Shown piece by piece: positions 10,700 through 22,905 of a stretch of DNA of 64,000 nucleotides (positions are counted from its first letter, which is position 1; each line of letters begins with the position of its first letter). The position numbers and the translations under genes were made by a program. The notes under the pieces were generated by a model. That model was not told where the DNA came from. It did not search any database and saw only the letters and a list, made by a program, of their open reading frames with translations. Source of the stretch: Dendrocalamus latiflorus (taxonomy: Eukaryota > Streptophyta > Magnoliopsida > Poales > Poaceae); the NCBI GenBank assembly GCA_017311315.1, contig CM029663.1, positions 23,359,412 to 23,423,411 on the forward strand, read 5' to 3'.

Positions 10700-12416
10700 G
10701 AGATGACATTTATAATCCGGCGCTGGGCTCCCTCCTGGGCCTGAATTTGCAAGGGGCCTTCTTGGGGCTGCTGCACGTGGGCCTGAATCCGCAGGGGCCC
10801 TCCTGGGGCTATTGCCCGTGGGCTTGAATCCGCAGGGGGCTCTCTTGGGGCTGCTGCACGTGGACCATGACGGGCGGCCTTGCTTCCAAGACTCTATCCC
10901 TGGCGACGCTCTGACGGAGCGCCGCAATGGCGGTGCATGCCCGCGTGTTGTGGTCACCTCGGCCATGCACCTTGCACCACATGCCATAGTGCTGGTCTTC
11001 TTATTTTGCATGGGGTTTATCGTCACGACCCCGGCCGGGCCCTCGCCCCCGGCCTCGGTTGCCTCGCCCGCGACCGGCGGGGGCACTGTTTTCAGAGCCG
11101 CTCTCGATGTCGAAGACATAGCGGGCCCTCTGGGATCTACGTTGGCTGCGTTTGGACTTGTCACCCCACGGGTCCTTATGCTTGGCGTCCTTGTGCTCGG
11201 GGGCGTCCTTCGAAGACTCTTGCTTGCGCTTGCCCTTCGAGGGGTCCTCCTTCTTCGGCGAGTCTTCGTTTTTCGACGAGTCCTCCACTTGATTAGTGTC
11301 AGAGTCATTGCCTTTGCGCCGTCACGCGTCCTCCTCCACCCTCGCATACTCTTCCGTCTTATCGAAGAGCTTTGTGACCGTCTTGATCGGCTTACACGCG
11401 TTGTACTCGGCCAACGGCCCCGGGCAGAGGCCTTGTATCACTGCGTTGATAATGGTTGTCTTGTTGATGTCCTTGACCTGGCAGCGGACCTTAGCGAAGC
11501 ACTTGAAGTAATCTCGGAGCTTGTCTGAGTGTTTTTGCTTGACGGTGAAGAGCTGATCCGCGTCGACGTGCTCGACGTAGTTCCCCTGGAAAATGTTGTA
11601 GAGGCGGTCGCGGATCTGCTCCCACGTGTAGATGGAGTTTGGCTCTATGGTGAAAAACTAAGAGAGTGCCATTCCCTGCAGCGCGAGGGGGAGCCCCTTC
11701 GCTTTGGTGGTGTCGTCTCCGCCTGCAGCTTCAATGGCGGTCTCGTACACACGCACGAACTCCCGAGGGTTCGTGTCGCCCTTGTACAGCTCGATGGCGT
11801 TGGGGAACTTGAAGTCCTCCGGCCATGCCGATTGCTGTAGGCCCGTGGAGAGGGGGGAATCCGGATCCACGCACCGCAGCAGGACGTGGCTAGAGGTAGG
11901 GGCGTCGTGGCTGTCCGCCCGCTCTGGCGTGGGCTCTGGCGCGGCCACCAGCTGGACTTGTTGGCTATGAGCCTCTTGTATACCCCGCACAGCTCCGCGG
12001 AAGTTCGCTAACTCCCGTTGCAGCATGCCGAGGGCCGTTAGTAGAGCGTTCTCCACCGTCAACGTGGTTGCGGCAGTTGGAGCAGCGGGTTGCACTGTCG
12101 GGCTGGCACCAACCACGGCTTGCGCTTCAGAACTGCTCGGCGCGTCGGTGCGGTGGGCTCCGGAGTCGGTGACGGGACCGACATTGCCGCCGAGGCCACC
12201 TGCCGCTCCCACGGCGGGCGCGGTGGCAGCGGCCGTGGTAGCATGGGCGTCGGCGTCACCACTCCCGACGGTCTGATCGGTACCCGCGCCGACCGCTGCG
12301 CCAGCGGTTGGGGTGACTTTTACGCCACGAGCGTCGAGGTCGGCAGCAGTGGCGCCGGCATTGTCGCCCGCACCCGTAGCCGACGCTGCCGATGATGATG
12401 CCTTCTTTGGTGCCAT
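10700..12416 (-). pseudogene. gag of the Tat-like element, interrupted
   Basis: The start codon at 12414-12416 opens 252 codons (MAPKKASSSAAS...), an Ala/Thr/Pro-rich N-terminus followed by the start of the retrotransposon gag domain (PF03732): WPEDFKFPNAIELYKGDTNP near 11800. A TAG at 11658-11660 interrupts the domain. The same frame continues with FFTIEPNSIYTWEQIRDRLY and a long remainder to about 11310. A basic KE-rich linker ends in a GRGRGNRGRGRG run and TAA near 11001. After it comes a zinc-knuckle-like WCKVHGRGDHNTRAC near 10950. The first ATG fits well because it lies about 40 nt inside the primer-binding region of the LTR. Confidence 0.75.
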
Positions 12417-12450
12417 CCTTCTTCAGATCTTGGAGCTTGCTCTTGTCGTC

Positions 12451-12466
12451 CCCACGGTCGGCGCCA
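12451..12466 (-). promoter_or_regulatory. primer-binding site of the Tat-like element
   Basis: The minus strand reads TGGCGCCGACCGTGGG immediately inside the LTR. TGGCGCCG-type binding sites, complementary to the 3' end of a tRNA-Arg, are usual in Tat elements. Confidence 0.6.
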
Positions 12467-12468
12467 AC

Positions 12469-12709
12469 TGTTGTGGTTACAAACCAAACAGAGAGATGGT
12501 AGTATGGTAGTGGAGATGTCAGGTGAGCAATTCTTGGGGTCTTCCCCATGCCCATCGCTTTATATATTCACATGGGGAGTATTTTACAATTATGTCCTTA
12601 CACCAAGTATCCCTCTCAAGGACATTTTTGTCATTACATATGTCCCATTTTGGGCTTTATAACCTTCTAACAGGCCAGCTGGGTTTAGGTGGGGGCAACC
12701 CATACAACA
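12469..12709 (-). mobile_element. 5' LTR of the Tat-like element (241 bp)
   Basis: In minus orientation it starts TGTTGTATGGG and ends ACCACAACA, so the ends form the inverted pair TGTTGT/ACAACA. A TATA box (ATATATAAAG) lies at about 12557-12566. It interrupts the CACTA transposase reading frame at 12710. The five bases beyond are tgaag, but the matching duplicate on the left was not found. An alternative start at TGTTAGAAGG (12672) is possible. Confidence 0.6.
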
Positions 12710-12712
12710 TGA

Positions 12713-13935
12713 AGTTCTCTCGTTTGTATGCATCCCATACCTGTACCCCTTCGTTCCACAGTACTTTTAGATCTTCCACCAACGGTGCTAGGTACACATC
12801 AATATCATTCCCAGGTTGCTTTGGCCCTTGGATAAGTATCAACAACAAAATATACTTTCGCTTCATACACAACCAAGAAGGAAGGTTATAGATGTAGAGT
12901 CACGGGCCAAGTGCTATGTCGGCTGCTCATGCTACTGAAAGGATTCATTTCATCTGTACTCAGTCCAAACCTTATAATCCTTGGTTCTGCATCGAAGTCT
13001 GCAAAACTCCTATCGATGTTTCTCCACTGGGCGGAATCAGCAAGGTGTTTTAGCATTCCATTCTTCTTGCGCTCCTCCAAGTGCCAATGCAGCAGTTTTG
13101 TCTCCTTTGGATTTGCAAAAAACCGTTTCAAACGGGAAGTTATGGGAAAATACCATGCCACCTTAGCAAGAGGTCCTTTCTTCACTTCTGTTCCCTCGCC
13201 GTCATCTGATTGATTGTTACGTTTGTATCGGGATGCGTTGCACACCAAACATACATGCATGTTTGCATACTCTTTACGGTAGAGGATACAGTCGTTCAGA
13301 CATGCATGCATTCTTTCTACTTCCATTCCCAATGGACAAAGAACCTTCTTGGCTTTATTAGTGGTTTTAGGCAACTCATTTCCCTCTGGAAGCATGTCTG
13401 CTAAAAGACCTAGCAGCACCGTGAAACTCTTGTCGAACCAACCGTTGCTTGCCTTCAATTTCAACAGTTCAAGCACGGCTGACAACCTCATGTACTTTGA
13501 CCTGTAGCACGTGAACAAAGGTTTCTCCGAGTATTACATCAAGCCCTGGAATTTAACATACTCTCTCTCTCATCATAGTTCTCTTCTACATCGCGAAGCA
13601 TCTGATTTAGATTGTCATCGTGCAACCTATCTGAATCCGAACAACAATCGACATTATCCGGCGGCATATCATTCACTTCACCGGCAATGTCATCCGGCGG
13701 CATATCATTGACTTCGCCATAACTAGTCCAACACGTATAATCCTTTTTGAAACCCCCCTGAATCAAGTACGCTGCAATCTGCTCTCGGTTCTTAAACCTT
13801 TAAATTCTCGCAGTTAGTGCATGGACAATATTCCACCCCCTTATTCAACATATCCTCCTCGACAGCTCTTGTAAAAGCAGACACGCCATTAGTGTACTCT
13901 TCACTCACACGGTTCGCGGCATACATCTAGCTTCG
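12713..13935 (-). pseudogene. CACTA TNP2-like transposase, 5' portion, frameshifted
   Basis: N-terminal transposase-associated domain at 13935-13700: WMY-like start (MYAANRVSEEYTNGVSAF), CPCTNCEN zinc ligands, YTCWTSYGE. Central part at 13518-12886: LPKTTNKAKKVLCPLGMEVE, the knuckle HACLNDCILYRKEY...CLVC, and the catalytic-region signature RIIRFGLSTDEMNPFSSMSS followed by RHSTWPV (Transposase_21, PF02992). A third piece at 12880-12713 continues with GPKQPGNDIDVYLAPLVEDL and VQVWDAYKRENF. Frame changes near 13525 and 12885 and a TAA at 12886 disable it. The acceptor-like AG before 13930 suggests an upstream exon. The protein would cut DNA at CACTA ends. Confidence 0.85.
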
Positions 13936-14423
13936 GTTCTACATTATGCATATATATAACAACTTAGTATTAAAAATTAAATTATTTAATTATTACTACA
14001 TATATACCACATGCATTGAGGCTTTGCTAGCTTAATTCATATTATAAACACAACAGCTATTTCCCCAGCGATCGACGAACCACTTATAACCAATAATTTT
14101 GACAAATTTGGCCTCCCACATGACGGGAACTGACCATGTATGGTTAAGTAGATGCAAACCATCTTCAATAACACTCACCAAAACTTAGATCTAAATTGTA
14201 ATGCAAAGAAAAATATATTTCATTACTAACCATATCTAGGGCACCCAGGAATGTATGAATCTTCAAAGCTGACCTCCTGCCTCCTCCCACCAAATTAATT
14301 GGCCTGAAAGCCTTGCCTCCTCGCCTCCTCCAGGTGTAGCGGCTCTGAGCGGCTCTGCTCTAAATCTGGATCGAAATGAAGACAGATACGGTTCTGAGCG
14401 GTGCAATAAACATATAGCTGGCT

Positions 14424-14745
14424 TATCACAGACGGTTTTTAATAAAAAAACCATATGTGATAATTCTCAGATTATCACAGACGGATTTTAATAAAAAACC
14501 ATCTGTGATAATCAGCTTATCACAGATGGTTTTTTATAAAATATCTGTGATAACTCACATATTATCACAGATGGTTTTTATTAAAAACCGTCTGTGATAT
14601 TTCAGTATCACAGATGGTTCATCGATAAGAACCGTCTGTGATACTCCTTTTTTCCGACACTAACAACACAGACGGTCTCGAAATTAAAACCGTCTGTGAT
14701 AGTGCATGTCACAGACGGTTTTGTCAAACCGTCTGTGATTTGGCG
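14424..14745. repeat. CACTA subterminal inverted repeats
   Basis: About ten alternating copies of TCACAGACGGTTTT and its complement AAAACCGTCTGTGA, some with one change (aacCATaTGTGA). They are the presumed binding sites of the element's own DNA-binding protein. The same word fills both other CACTA elements of this window. Confidence 0.9.
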
Positions 14746-14775
14746 TCTACTAATACTATTGCTGTAGTAGTGATA

Positions 14776-15530
14776 TGCAAAGATGAAGATTTATGTCTTA
14801 TTCTACTTTGCTCACTGCCCAATTCATTCTCTATGTTTAGAATTCTTTATAATCGAGACACTCTCACCCTCAAAGAGGTTCATGATGCTCTATATGCAAA
14901 GGAGAAACTAAAATCCATGGTGTCAAGCAAAAGCTCAAGTCCACATGCAGAAGATTTGCTTTTTATTGAAAGATAAAATTTGAGATATCCAACCAGGGAT
15001 TTTAGGAGCAAGAGCAAATTTTGAGGTCGGTCTAAGTTAAAGAACAAGAAGTATTGTTATTGTAAGAAAAGTGGCTAATGACATATATGTGTATTGGAAA
15101 CTCCTGAACGAGAAGGAAAGAAACAATAGTTCCAAGAAAGATCAACAAGATGAAGAAGCCAAAGTCACCATTGTTACTAAAGAAGGTTCTGAAGGAGATA
15201 TCCTTGTTGCCTTCGTCGGTGATTCCAAACCGATGATGAGGGGATTCTTGATTCAGCTTGCACTTTTCACATGAGTCTGGACCATGATTAGTTTGTTAAC
15301 TACAAAGTGACCCCAAGTGGATTAGTGTTGATGGAAGATAATATTCTACGCAAGATTGCGGGGTCTAGTTCTGTCCAGATTAAGATATTTGACAACATTA
15401 TTAGAACCTTGTCAGAAGTCAGACATATTCTAAGCTTAAAAGGGAGTCTTATTGAGTACTCTTGATGTCAGAGGGTACAAGTTTTCAAATGAAGGTGGAG
15501 TTTTGAAGGTCTCCAAAGGTGCTCTTGTTA
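14776..15530 (+). pseudogene. copia gag and protease remnant
   Basis: Plus-strand decayed Ty1/copia sequence. The gag block at 14820-14975 reads LCLILLCSLPNSFSMFRILY and then LTLKEVHDALYAKEKLKSM. A ruined zinc knuckle (CYCKKSG followed by two stops) is at about 15053-15085. The protease active-site region LDSACTFHMSLDH is at about 15247-15285. The last block at 15450-15530 (LDVRGYKFSNEGGVLKVSKG) is the beginning of the GAG-pre-integrase region. The frame is cut at 15530 by the solo LTR and resumes at 26833. The 5' part of the element is missing to the left of the CACTA end. Confidence 0.75.
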
Positions 15531-15790
15531 TGTTGGACCGCAATGGTGACAGAGGGGGGGGGGGGAATGTCGACTCTAAAAACTTGCCCCCCAAAAAGTA
15601 CTTACTTGCGACACTCCTCTTTAATAGCTACAAGAAACAATGAAGAGAAAGACTTTAAGCTCTCTAGGACTTCAAGAAACCAAAGCAGAGAAAAGAGATT
15701 GAGATCCAAGAGAAAAACCAGGAGACAACACAAAATACAGAAGGGCCAGACTTGACCTGAAAGCACTGGGCGGTCAGACCGCTGACATCT

Positions 15791-18007
15791 TGTAACACCC
15801 CAGCCAATCAATGACTTGGAATGCTACCAAACTAATAACTTAATAAAGAAACTAATATTCATCTTACAAAATTTCGGCAGAACCTTCTTTGTTTATTGAG
15901 TAAATCAAAGTTTCCAACGAGCATAATCAATTGATATGAATAACAATAAGCAACAAATTCGTTTAAGCAAAACTGGATTATGTTCACCATCGCTCTCATA
16001 ACAATACTACTAAGATAAGGAACGGAACCAATGCAAAAGATTTCTATTCTTTTATTACACTTTGAACCTGATTGACATTAATCTAATACCACTTAAATTA
16101 TTCAGCAAATAGTGTTTAATGTTCTTTCTTCCTTCCATGGTGAATAGACCGTGCATGTGCAACAAAACTAATCCTTCTTTATTCCCATGCATGCCGATCT
16201 CATGTAGGTACCTAAAACAAACAACAACAAACAACAACAAGAGTGAGTTCAAAGACTCAGCAAATATAATAAGTGGCAGCAAGAATAAAAAGGGACGTCA
16301 CTTCACAAATTCATCCATCAATCATAAGAATAAACATGCTATGCAGTATGATAAAAAATTCCTTTATCACTTCTCTTTCGCATTTTACCGGTAATGCGGA
16401 GTGTGCATACGTCAATGCACACCCATGCCTGTACCCTCTGGTACAGGGACCAATTGCCCATACTCCTCAAGTATGGGGACCTTTAGCCCGTCACGTCATC
16501 AACATGACGGGGACCTCGACGCTTGGTCATCTCGTGACCAAGATTTCAATAAATCAGCATGATGCACAAATGTGAATGTCTTAACAAATAAAACGTGCAT
16601 TCACAACATTTATGCATCAGAAATTCTCATGAACTCTTTCACTTGCAATCGACCATAAACAATATCCACATATCATTAACATCATCAAGACCACAAATTC
16701 TCATAACATGGATCAAACATCTACACACCAACAAACATCAACAATCCATGCTACAAAATTTAAACCATCATTATACTTGCCTTAACCCCGAGAAAACGGA
16801 GAATGATCAGAAGGTGCGGCCCCTGGAATCCGTCCTCCTCCTGAATAATAATTATAATGATTGCTAAGACAACAGTGACAAGTCTTTAGATTAAATAAAA
16901 ACTCCCCCAAACTAACCCAACATGTTAGCTTGATTCAAAACCCCAAATCCTTTCGGTCATCCTGTCCCCCACTACGGACAGTCAACTTCAAAACTTCATA
17001 TCTATTGGTACAGAAGTCCGAATAGGACGTTCTCAGACTTTCTGGAAAGATAATTAAATTATCTAACTAAACCTAGTTGGTGAGCCTTCCTGATTCGGTC
17101 ATAATCTACCCGCACCATCCAGTTTTCTTAAAACATCCAATTCTCGTCAGGCTCTCTGGACAGAGCACTAAAAACACCGTAACATCCTGTACGAGTGTCC
17201 GAATCACGAGTTCTTGGACTTTCTGGAAAGCTAAGACAATTACCTACAACTTCCATTATACTGAGGTTCTCTGATTCTCCCAATATCTAATCGCAAAACT
17301 CGATCTCCCAAAACCTGACGGAAAACCCTCCGATCCGCAGAACAGTCCCGCTAATAAAATCATAACTTCTGCTACAGAGGTCCGAATGACGCGTTCTAGC
17401 ACTTCATGGAAACATAATGACATCCTCTAAAACTCTCTAGGCAAAGTCCAGACCCAAATCCCCACGAATCTTCCCCAAAACAGCCGACTAACCCGATCTG
17501 ATCTAGCAGTCCAGAATACCGACATTGATAACGCAATTAGAATTTACATCTACTAGGGGAAGAACATGGATTACCCTTGAAGAACGCTGAAGAATACCAC
17601 GAACATCCCACGAATCTCTCCTCTCCTTCTTTTCCTCTTTGCCCCTTCTTCCCTTCCTCCGAGTCCAATCGCCTAGCTGCGAATTATTCCTTTCCCCCGA
17701 TCATTCGGCATCAATTGGAGGTCTTGATCACCGGCAATGGAGGAGAGGGGAGGATGAGGCGCTGCTGGACGGCGCAAGGCAGAGGGGAGGGGCGCACAAG
17801 GGGGGAGAGGGGGAGAGGCGGCTAGGGTTTGAGGGGGAGGTGGCAACTCCCCCCTCCTGGCCGAAACCCACCTGGGCCAAGGCCCAGGCCCAGGTTGCAA
17901 GGGAAATTCAGAAAAATTCCCTTTAAAATTGATATTTTACTCTTCCTTTTAGGATCCTTCTCCCCGATTAATTTGATTATTTGCCGAAACTCTTCCGAGA
18001 CATTACA
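15791..18007 (-). repeat. 3' LTR of the Tekay-like element (2217 bp)
   Basis: Starts tgtaacacccc and ends gacattaca in plus orientation (TGTAA/TTACA ends). It retains an 87-88 bp segment (about 16895-16982) that is missing from the other LTR. Confidence 0.93.
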
Positions 18008-18024
18008 TTCTACCCCCCTTAAAA
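18008..18024 (-). promoter_or_regulatory. polypurine tract of the Tekay-like element
   Basis: The minus strand reads TTTTAAGGGGGGTAGAA directly next to the 3' LTR, as needed for plus-strand DNA priming. Confidence 0.7.
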
Positions 18025-18065
18025 CAGAATTCGACCCCGAATTCTGAACATACTCTCATTAAGGA

Positions 18066-19142
18066 TTAATTACAATTGAACTTGATCATAAAACACACAC
18101 CTGATGTGAATAACTCTGGATATTGTTCACGCATGCGCGATTCCAATTCCCATGTGGCCTCCCTCTCGGTCTGCTGCGACCAGAGCACCTTGACATATTT
18201 TAAAGTTTTATTCCTCAACACCTTCTCTGATCTTTCTAGAATTCGCACTGGTTTGGACTCAAAGGACAGATCTTGTTCAAGTATTAACGGTTCCAGTGTA
18301 ATATGAAGCTCCGGATCTCTCAGGTATTTCCTCAACATTGACACGTGAAACACGTTATGCACTCCGCGCATAGATTCTGGAAGATCCAAGCGGTATGCCA
18401 ACTTCCCAACCCGCGCCAAAATCGTGAAAGGGCCGACGTACCTCGGGCTAAGCTTCCCTTTGGTACTGAACCTCACCACACCCTTGGTGGGAGATACTCT
18501 CAAGAGCACCTGATCTCCCACTTCAAATTCCAGATCCCTCCTTCTCACATCAGCATAACTTTTCTGCCTGCTCTGGGCGGCCAACAAATTCTGCCTCACC
18601 AAGGCCACTCTTTCAACTGTCTGTTGGACCCAATCCGGACCCAAAACTGCCTTCTCGCCCACCGCTTCCCAGCAAAGGGGCGACCTGCATTTACGGCCAT
18701 ATAATACTTCAAATGGTGCAGCCTTGATACTTGAATGATAACTGTTATTATAGGCAAATTCCGTTAAAGGCAGCTGATCTTCCCAACTACCCCTCCAAGA
18801 CAACACACAGGACCTTAACATATCTTCCAGGGTCTGAATGGTGCGCTCCGACTGTCCATCTGTCTGTGGGTGAAATGCCGTACTCAGGCGGAGCTGGGTG
18901 CCCAATGCACTCTGCAAACTCTCCCAGAACTTGGAGACAAACTTGGCGTCTCTGTCAGAAATTATGGTCTTTGGCACACCATGAAGTCTCACAATCTCTC
19001 GCACGTAAATAGGAGCCAAATCACTCGCTGAGCTGGTCGTGCGGATGGGAATGAAGTGAGCCGACTTGCTAAGTCGATCTACTATCACCCAAACTGCATC
19101 CTTCCCTCGCGGTGACCGAGGCAACGCAACCACAAAATCCAT
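18066..19142 (-). pseudogene. gypsy integrase core and chromodomain-like tail
   Basis: Open block of about 350 codons. Integrase core: VWVIVDRLSKSAHFIPI near 19080-19030, TIISDRDAKFVSKFWESL near 18950, and a Glu in SERTIQTLEDML near 18840, which together give the D,D,E triad. It is followed by the GPY-type segment LSPRYVGPFTILARVG near 18440 and the tail WSQQTEREATWELESRMREQ near 18160-18110, which matches the short chromodomain-like end of Tekay/Del elements. It is out of frame with the upstream block. A one-base change near 19140-19165 separates them. Confidence 0.85.
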
Positions 19143-20221
19143 AGAAATATCATCCCAAGGCCATGAGGGACCTCTAATGGCTGCAACAACCCTGCTGGTC
19201 TCTTATGTTCCGCTTTTACTTGCTGACAAACACCACAAGAAGCCACATAATTCGCTATATCCACCTTCATCCGTTTCCACCAGAAATTCTGTTTCAAATC
19301 ACGGTACATCTTTGTCTCCCCTGGATGAACAATATATGGGGTGCGATGTGCTTCTCTCAATATATCACCTTTAACCTCTGCCTTCTGTGGCACACAGATG
19401 CGTCCCTTAAAACGCACTGCACCAGACTCATCCAAACTGAAATCCCCTTCCTTGCCCATCTCTATACGCTTCCTGACCCTTTGCAATAACTGATCATGCT
19501 GTTGTGCTTCCCGCACACGCTCTGGAATGGCTGACTCCAAGATCAACTGTGACTCCACCCGTGCCATGCCCGCATAACAATATGATATCCCCATACGGTC
19601 AAAATCAGTAATAAGACAATCCAGTGTAGTAGGCGTCGCCTTGCGACTAAGTGCATCAGCCACCACATTGGCCTTACCTGGGTGATACTGAATGGTGAGA
19701 TCATAATCCTTAATCAACTCCAGCCATCTGCGTTGCCTCAAATTCAGGTCCTTCTGGGTAAAAATATACTTAAGACTCTTATGATCGGTGAACACATCAC
19801 AAGACTCACCATACAGGTAATGCCTCCAAAGTTTCAATGCAAACACTACGGCGGCCAACTCTAGGTCATGGGTTGGGTAATTCTGCTCATGTTTCTTCAG
19901 TTGCCTTGACGCATAGGCTATAACCTTACCATCCTGCATGAGAACACATCCCAGTCCAACTCGTGAGGCATCGGAGAAAATCGTGAAACGTTTCCCTGGT
20001 TCCGGAACAGTGAGAACAGGAGCGGTCACCAGCTTTTCCTTCAAAATCTGAAAACTGCGCTCACAATCATCATCCCACAAAAACCTCACATCCTTCTGTG
20101 TGAGCCTTGTTAAAGGCTTGGCAATGATGGAGAAGTCTTGCACAAATCTCCGGTAATAGCCTGCCATCCCGAGGAAACTCCTCACCTCCTTGATATTGGT
20201 CGGCCTTCCCCACTCCACCAC
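19085..20221 (-). pseudogene. gypsy RT end, RNase H and integrase zinc finger
   Basis: Open block of 378 codons. It starts in the RT thumb (VRSFLGMAGYYRRFVQDFS), continues with RNase H (FSDASRVGLGCVLMQDGK near 19975, then HDLELAAVVFALKLWRHYL, TDHKSLKYI, and VVADALSRK near 19640), and ends with the integrase HHCC finger (H-x6-H in HRTPYIVH near 19345, and CGVC near 19235). A one-base shift near 20272-20280 separates it from the RT block before it. Confidence 0.85.
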
Positions 20222-20258
20222 TGTAGAAACCTTACTTGGATCAACTGATATTCCCTTA

Positions 20259-21359
20259 TCACTGATGATATGCCCCCAAGAACCCCACCTGTGACACCCA
20301 TAACTCGCATTTCTTTAACTTAGCAAAGAACTTATGCTCCCTTAATGTTTCCAATACAAGCCTTAAATGCCGTTCATGTTCTGCTTCAGTCTTTGAGTAA
20401 ATCAAGATATCATCAATGAAGACAACTACAAAGTCATCCAGATACTCATGCAACATCCTGTTCATGGTCTCCATGAAAGCAGCAGGGGCATTCGTTAGTC
20501 CAAAAGACATAACTTTAAATTCAAAGTGCCCATACCTCGTGGAGAATGTCGTCTTCTCAATGTCCTCCTCTCGGACTGGAATCTGATTGTATCCCGATTG
20601 GAGATCGATCTTGGAGAATACCTTAGCTCCTCTCAACTGATCAACTAAATCTTCAATGCGGGGTAAAGGGTACTTATTCTTGATGGTCAACTGGTTGAGA
20701 GCACGATAATCAATGCACACGCGCCAACTCCCATCTTTCTTCTTAGTAAATAGCACCGGAGCTCCCCACGGAGACACACTAGGTCGAATAAGGTCCTTCG
20801 CTCTCAAATCATCCAACTGCTTCTTTAGTTCTTCCTGAAAAGGTCGAGCCAAACGATATGGGGTCATAGAAACTGGTCGTGCACCTGGTACTAAATCAAT
20901 CCTGAACTCCACTGGACGCGGAGGTGGCATCCCTGGCAACTCTGCTGGAAATACATCCAAAAATTCCCGAACCACTGGAATTCTTTCTGCAATCAAAGAG
21001 GAATTTGGCTTTTCCACTAGAGATAAAAGAAATCCACTCTTTACTGCTCTACTACCAGGATACAAACTAGCCAGCACACTAGGTGAAATAGAGGGAGCAC
21101 TACCCTGGAATACTATCTCTTGGCCCGACGGCGCTTGCAGAGTTACTGTCTTCCAAAAGCATGATATGACAGCACGGTATCTATGCAACCAATCCATTCC
21201 CAAAATAACATCAAATGGCTCCATCTTCATAACCATCAAGTTAGCAATAAAGTTCTCCCCATCTATAGTGAGCACACACCCCGGACAGGCTGTGGAACTG
21301 GAAAGAATTCCCCCAGGCGAATTTACTAGAATGGACTGAGATATTTGCTGCATACTCAA
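20259..21359 (-). pseudogene. gypsy protease end and reverse transcriptase
   Basis: Open block of 366 codons. The protease C-terminal half includes FDVILGMDWLHRYRAVISC near 21200. The RT follows: PYRLARPFQEELKKQLDDL, the fingers motif SPWGAPVLFTKKKDGSWRVC near 20740, IDLQSGYNQIPV near 20590, and the palm motif FIDD at about 20408-20419 (the usual chromoviral variant of YVDD). The RT catalytic Asp residues are present. The block starts just after a frameshift that separates it from the protease active site (DSG at 21404-21412). Confidence 0.87.
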
Positions 21360-21379
21360 CTTTGACCGGCTAGCAAACT

Positions 21380-22905
21380 CTAAAGATGCAAAGGAAAAAG
21401 TAGCCCAGAGTCAAACAAAACAAAAGCCTCCACTGAATCCACCAAAAGCGTACCTGTCACCTCATCAGGACGACCCACCGACTCAGCAGTCGGCATGGCG
21501 TAGGAGACTGAGGCTGGGGCGGCTGGTGCTCCGACACCTGGGAAAGGCGGTGCCGCCGCTGCAGGAGGAGCTGAAGGCGCCACAGCTGGAAACAATGCCG
21601 CGGGGGAAGGCGGCCAAAAGTACCCTGGTGGCATCCTCCAGGAGTAGGGTAGTAAGGCTGAGGCGGCACCCAAGGCTGAGTAGGAGCGGCTGCTAACATC
21701 TGCACCGACCCTCGAGAAGAAGCCGCTAGCGCTGAAGATGATGCTTGAACTGGTTCCCATTTAATGATGCTGGCAGGGTTCCGCTTACAAACCAATGCCT
21801 TGTGGCCCTCCTGACCACAATGGCGACAAGCTCCAACCCAAGAACACTCTGAAGCACGATGCCCATCCCCACACTTGAAGCATTTCATTCCCTGTCCTGG
21901 GGCCGGACGCATCATAGGAACATTTGATGAAGATCGAAAAGTAGATGATGCCTGGTGCTTGGTGAACTTGGACTTGAATGAATTTTGTGGGCCCTTGAAC
22001 TTCTTTGGAACTGGCTTCAGCGATGACCCACTACCTCCTCCAAAACTCTTCTTCTGACTGCCCTCCGAGCCCTCAAAAGCCGTAGTACCTCCTGCACCTT
22101 GCAATCCTCCCCCAAGCTGCATCTCTAACTCCATGCCCCTAGCTTGCTCCACCAAGGAGGCAAAATCACGAAGCTCCAAGGCCCCCAACACCTGGCGAAA
22201 CTCCTGCCTGAGCCCTCTGCGAAATCTCTTGGCCTTCTCCACCTCATTGGTAGCCACAAATGGAACAAAGCGGATTAAGTTATTAAAACCCACTTCATAC
22301 TCTGACACTGACATCTTACCCTGACTATAACTGTTCAATGATACCTCCATCCTCTCCACAAACGAGGCAGGATAAAACCTCCTCCTAAACTGCTCCACAA
22401 ACAGCTCCCAAGTTGCTGGTCCCTGGGCAGCGGTTCTGGCTGACAGGACTCCTTCCCACCAGAGATCCGCTTGCCCCTTTAGCTGAAAGGCCACATATTA
22501 AACTCGCTGCTTTGATGTCAGTCCCAGCACTCCCAAATGCCTCTCTATGTGCTGCAGCCAGTTAGCAGCATCCACCGGCGTGCCCAATCCATCGAAGGTG
22601 TCCAACCTCAAAGCATTCCAATGGTGCAGTCCCATAGCGCCCATAGCCGGTACTGTCGCAGGTACCACCTCAGGTGCGGCAATAGGTGCAGCTGGTGGAG
22701 TCTGGTTCCCCTGAACCGCTGAAGCAACCTCTTCCTCTGACTCCACAGGACTGGCCTCCCCAGCTACGGAGTTCTGAACTTCAGGCGGGGGCACAGCCTG
22801 GCCTCGACCGGCACCCTGCCGACCACGACCACGACCACGACCTCTACCCCTTGCCATCACTATAATACAAGCAATAGCGAAGTCAAACATTAAATTCACA
22901 ATCAA
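21380..22905 (-). pseudogene. gypsy gag and protease active site, interrupted
   Basis: The gag start is probably the Met before ARGRGRGRGRGRQGAG near 22855, not the first Met at 22905. An in-frame TAA at 22498-22500 interrupts the start of the gag domain. The same frame then runs on with FQLKGQADLWWEGVLSA and FVEQFRRRFYPASFVERMEV. Two zinc knuckles lie at about 21895-21790: CFKCGDGHRASEC (one residue shorter than the standard spacing) and CRHCGQEGHKALVC (standard C-x2-C-x4-H-x4-C). A frame change near 21620-21650 leads into the protease start, which carries LFDSG at 21404-21412 and is cut by a second frame change right after it. Confidence 0.85.

Larger units (their letters stand above)
5163..12709 (-). 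mobile_element. deleted Tat-like Ty3/gypsy retrotransposon
   Basis: Read on the minus strand, the element has an LTR at 12709-12469, a primer-binding region (TTGGCGCCGACCGTGG) right after it, gag (about 12416-10900), protease (10632-10081), a short RT/RNase H stump (about 10075-9884), then two tandem-repeat arrays (9.05-9.80 and 8.06-8.46 kb), and an additional gene in the opposite orientation (5.3-7.57 kb). The order gag-protease-pol, then tandem repeats, then an antisense extra ORF is characteristic of the Tat lineage (Grande, RIRE2, Retand). The RT palm, RNase H body and integrase are absent. No second LTR was found on the left, so the left boundary is where recognisable sequence starts and may not be the true end. 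Confidence 0.75.
12710..14772 (-). mobile_element. CACTA (En/Spm) transposon, 5' part
   Basis: The right end is the terminus CACTACTACAG on the minus strand (plus strand ctgtagtagtg, ending at 14772). Subterminal inverted repeats occupy 14424-14745. Inside is a TNP2-type transposase on the minus strand. The element is cut at 12710 by the Tat-like retrotransposon. The remaining 3' part was not recognised anywhere to the left, so the locus was rearranged or deleted. Confidence 0.85.

Noticed and set aside
10812..11528. 238-codon plus-strand ORF
   Set aside because: It is the antisense shadow of the Tat-like gag, which shows real gag motifs on the minus strand.
16055..16394. Repeated short ORFs at 16055-16394 and 23286-23718 as a duplicated gene
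   Set aside because: They are the same stretch of the two Tekay-like LTRs. No domain, and the frames are short.
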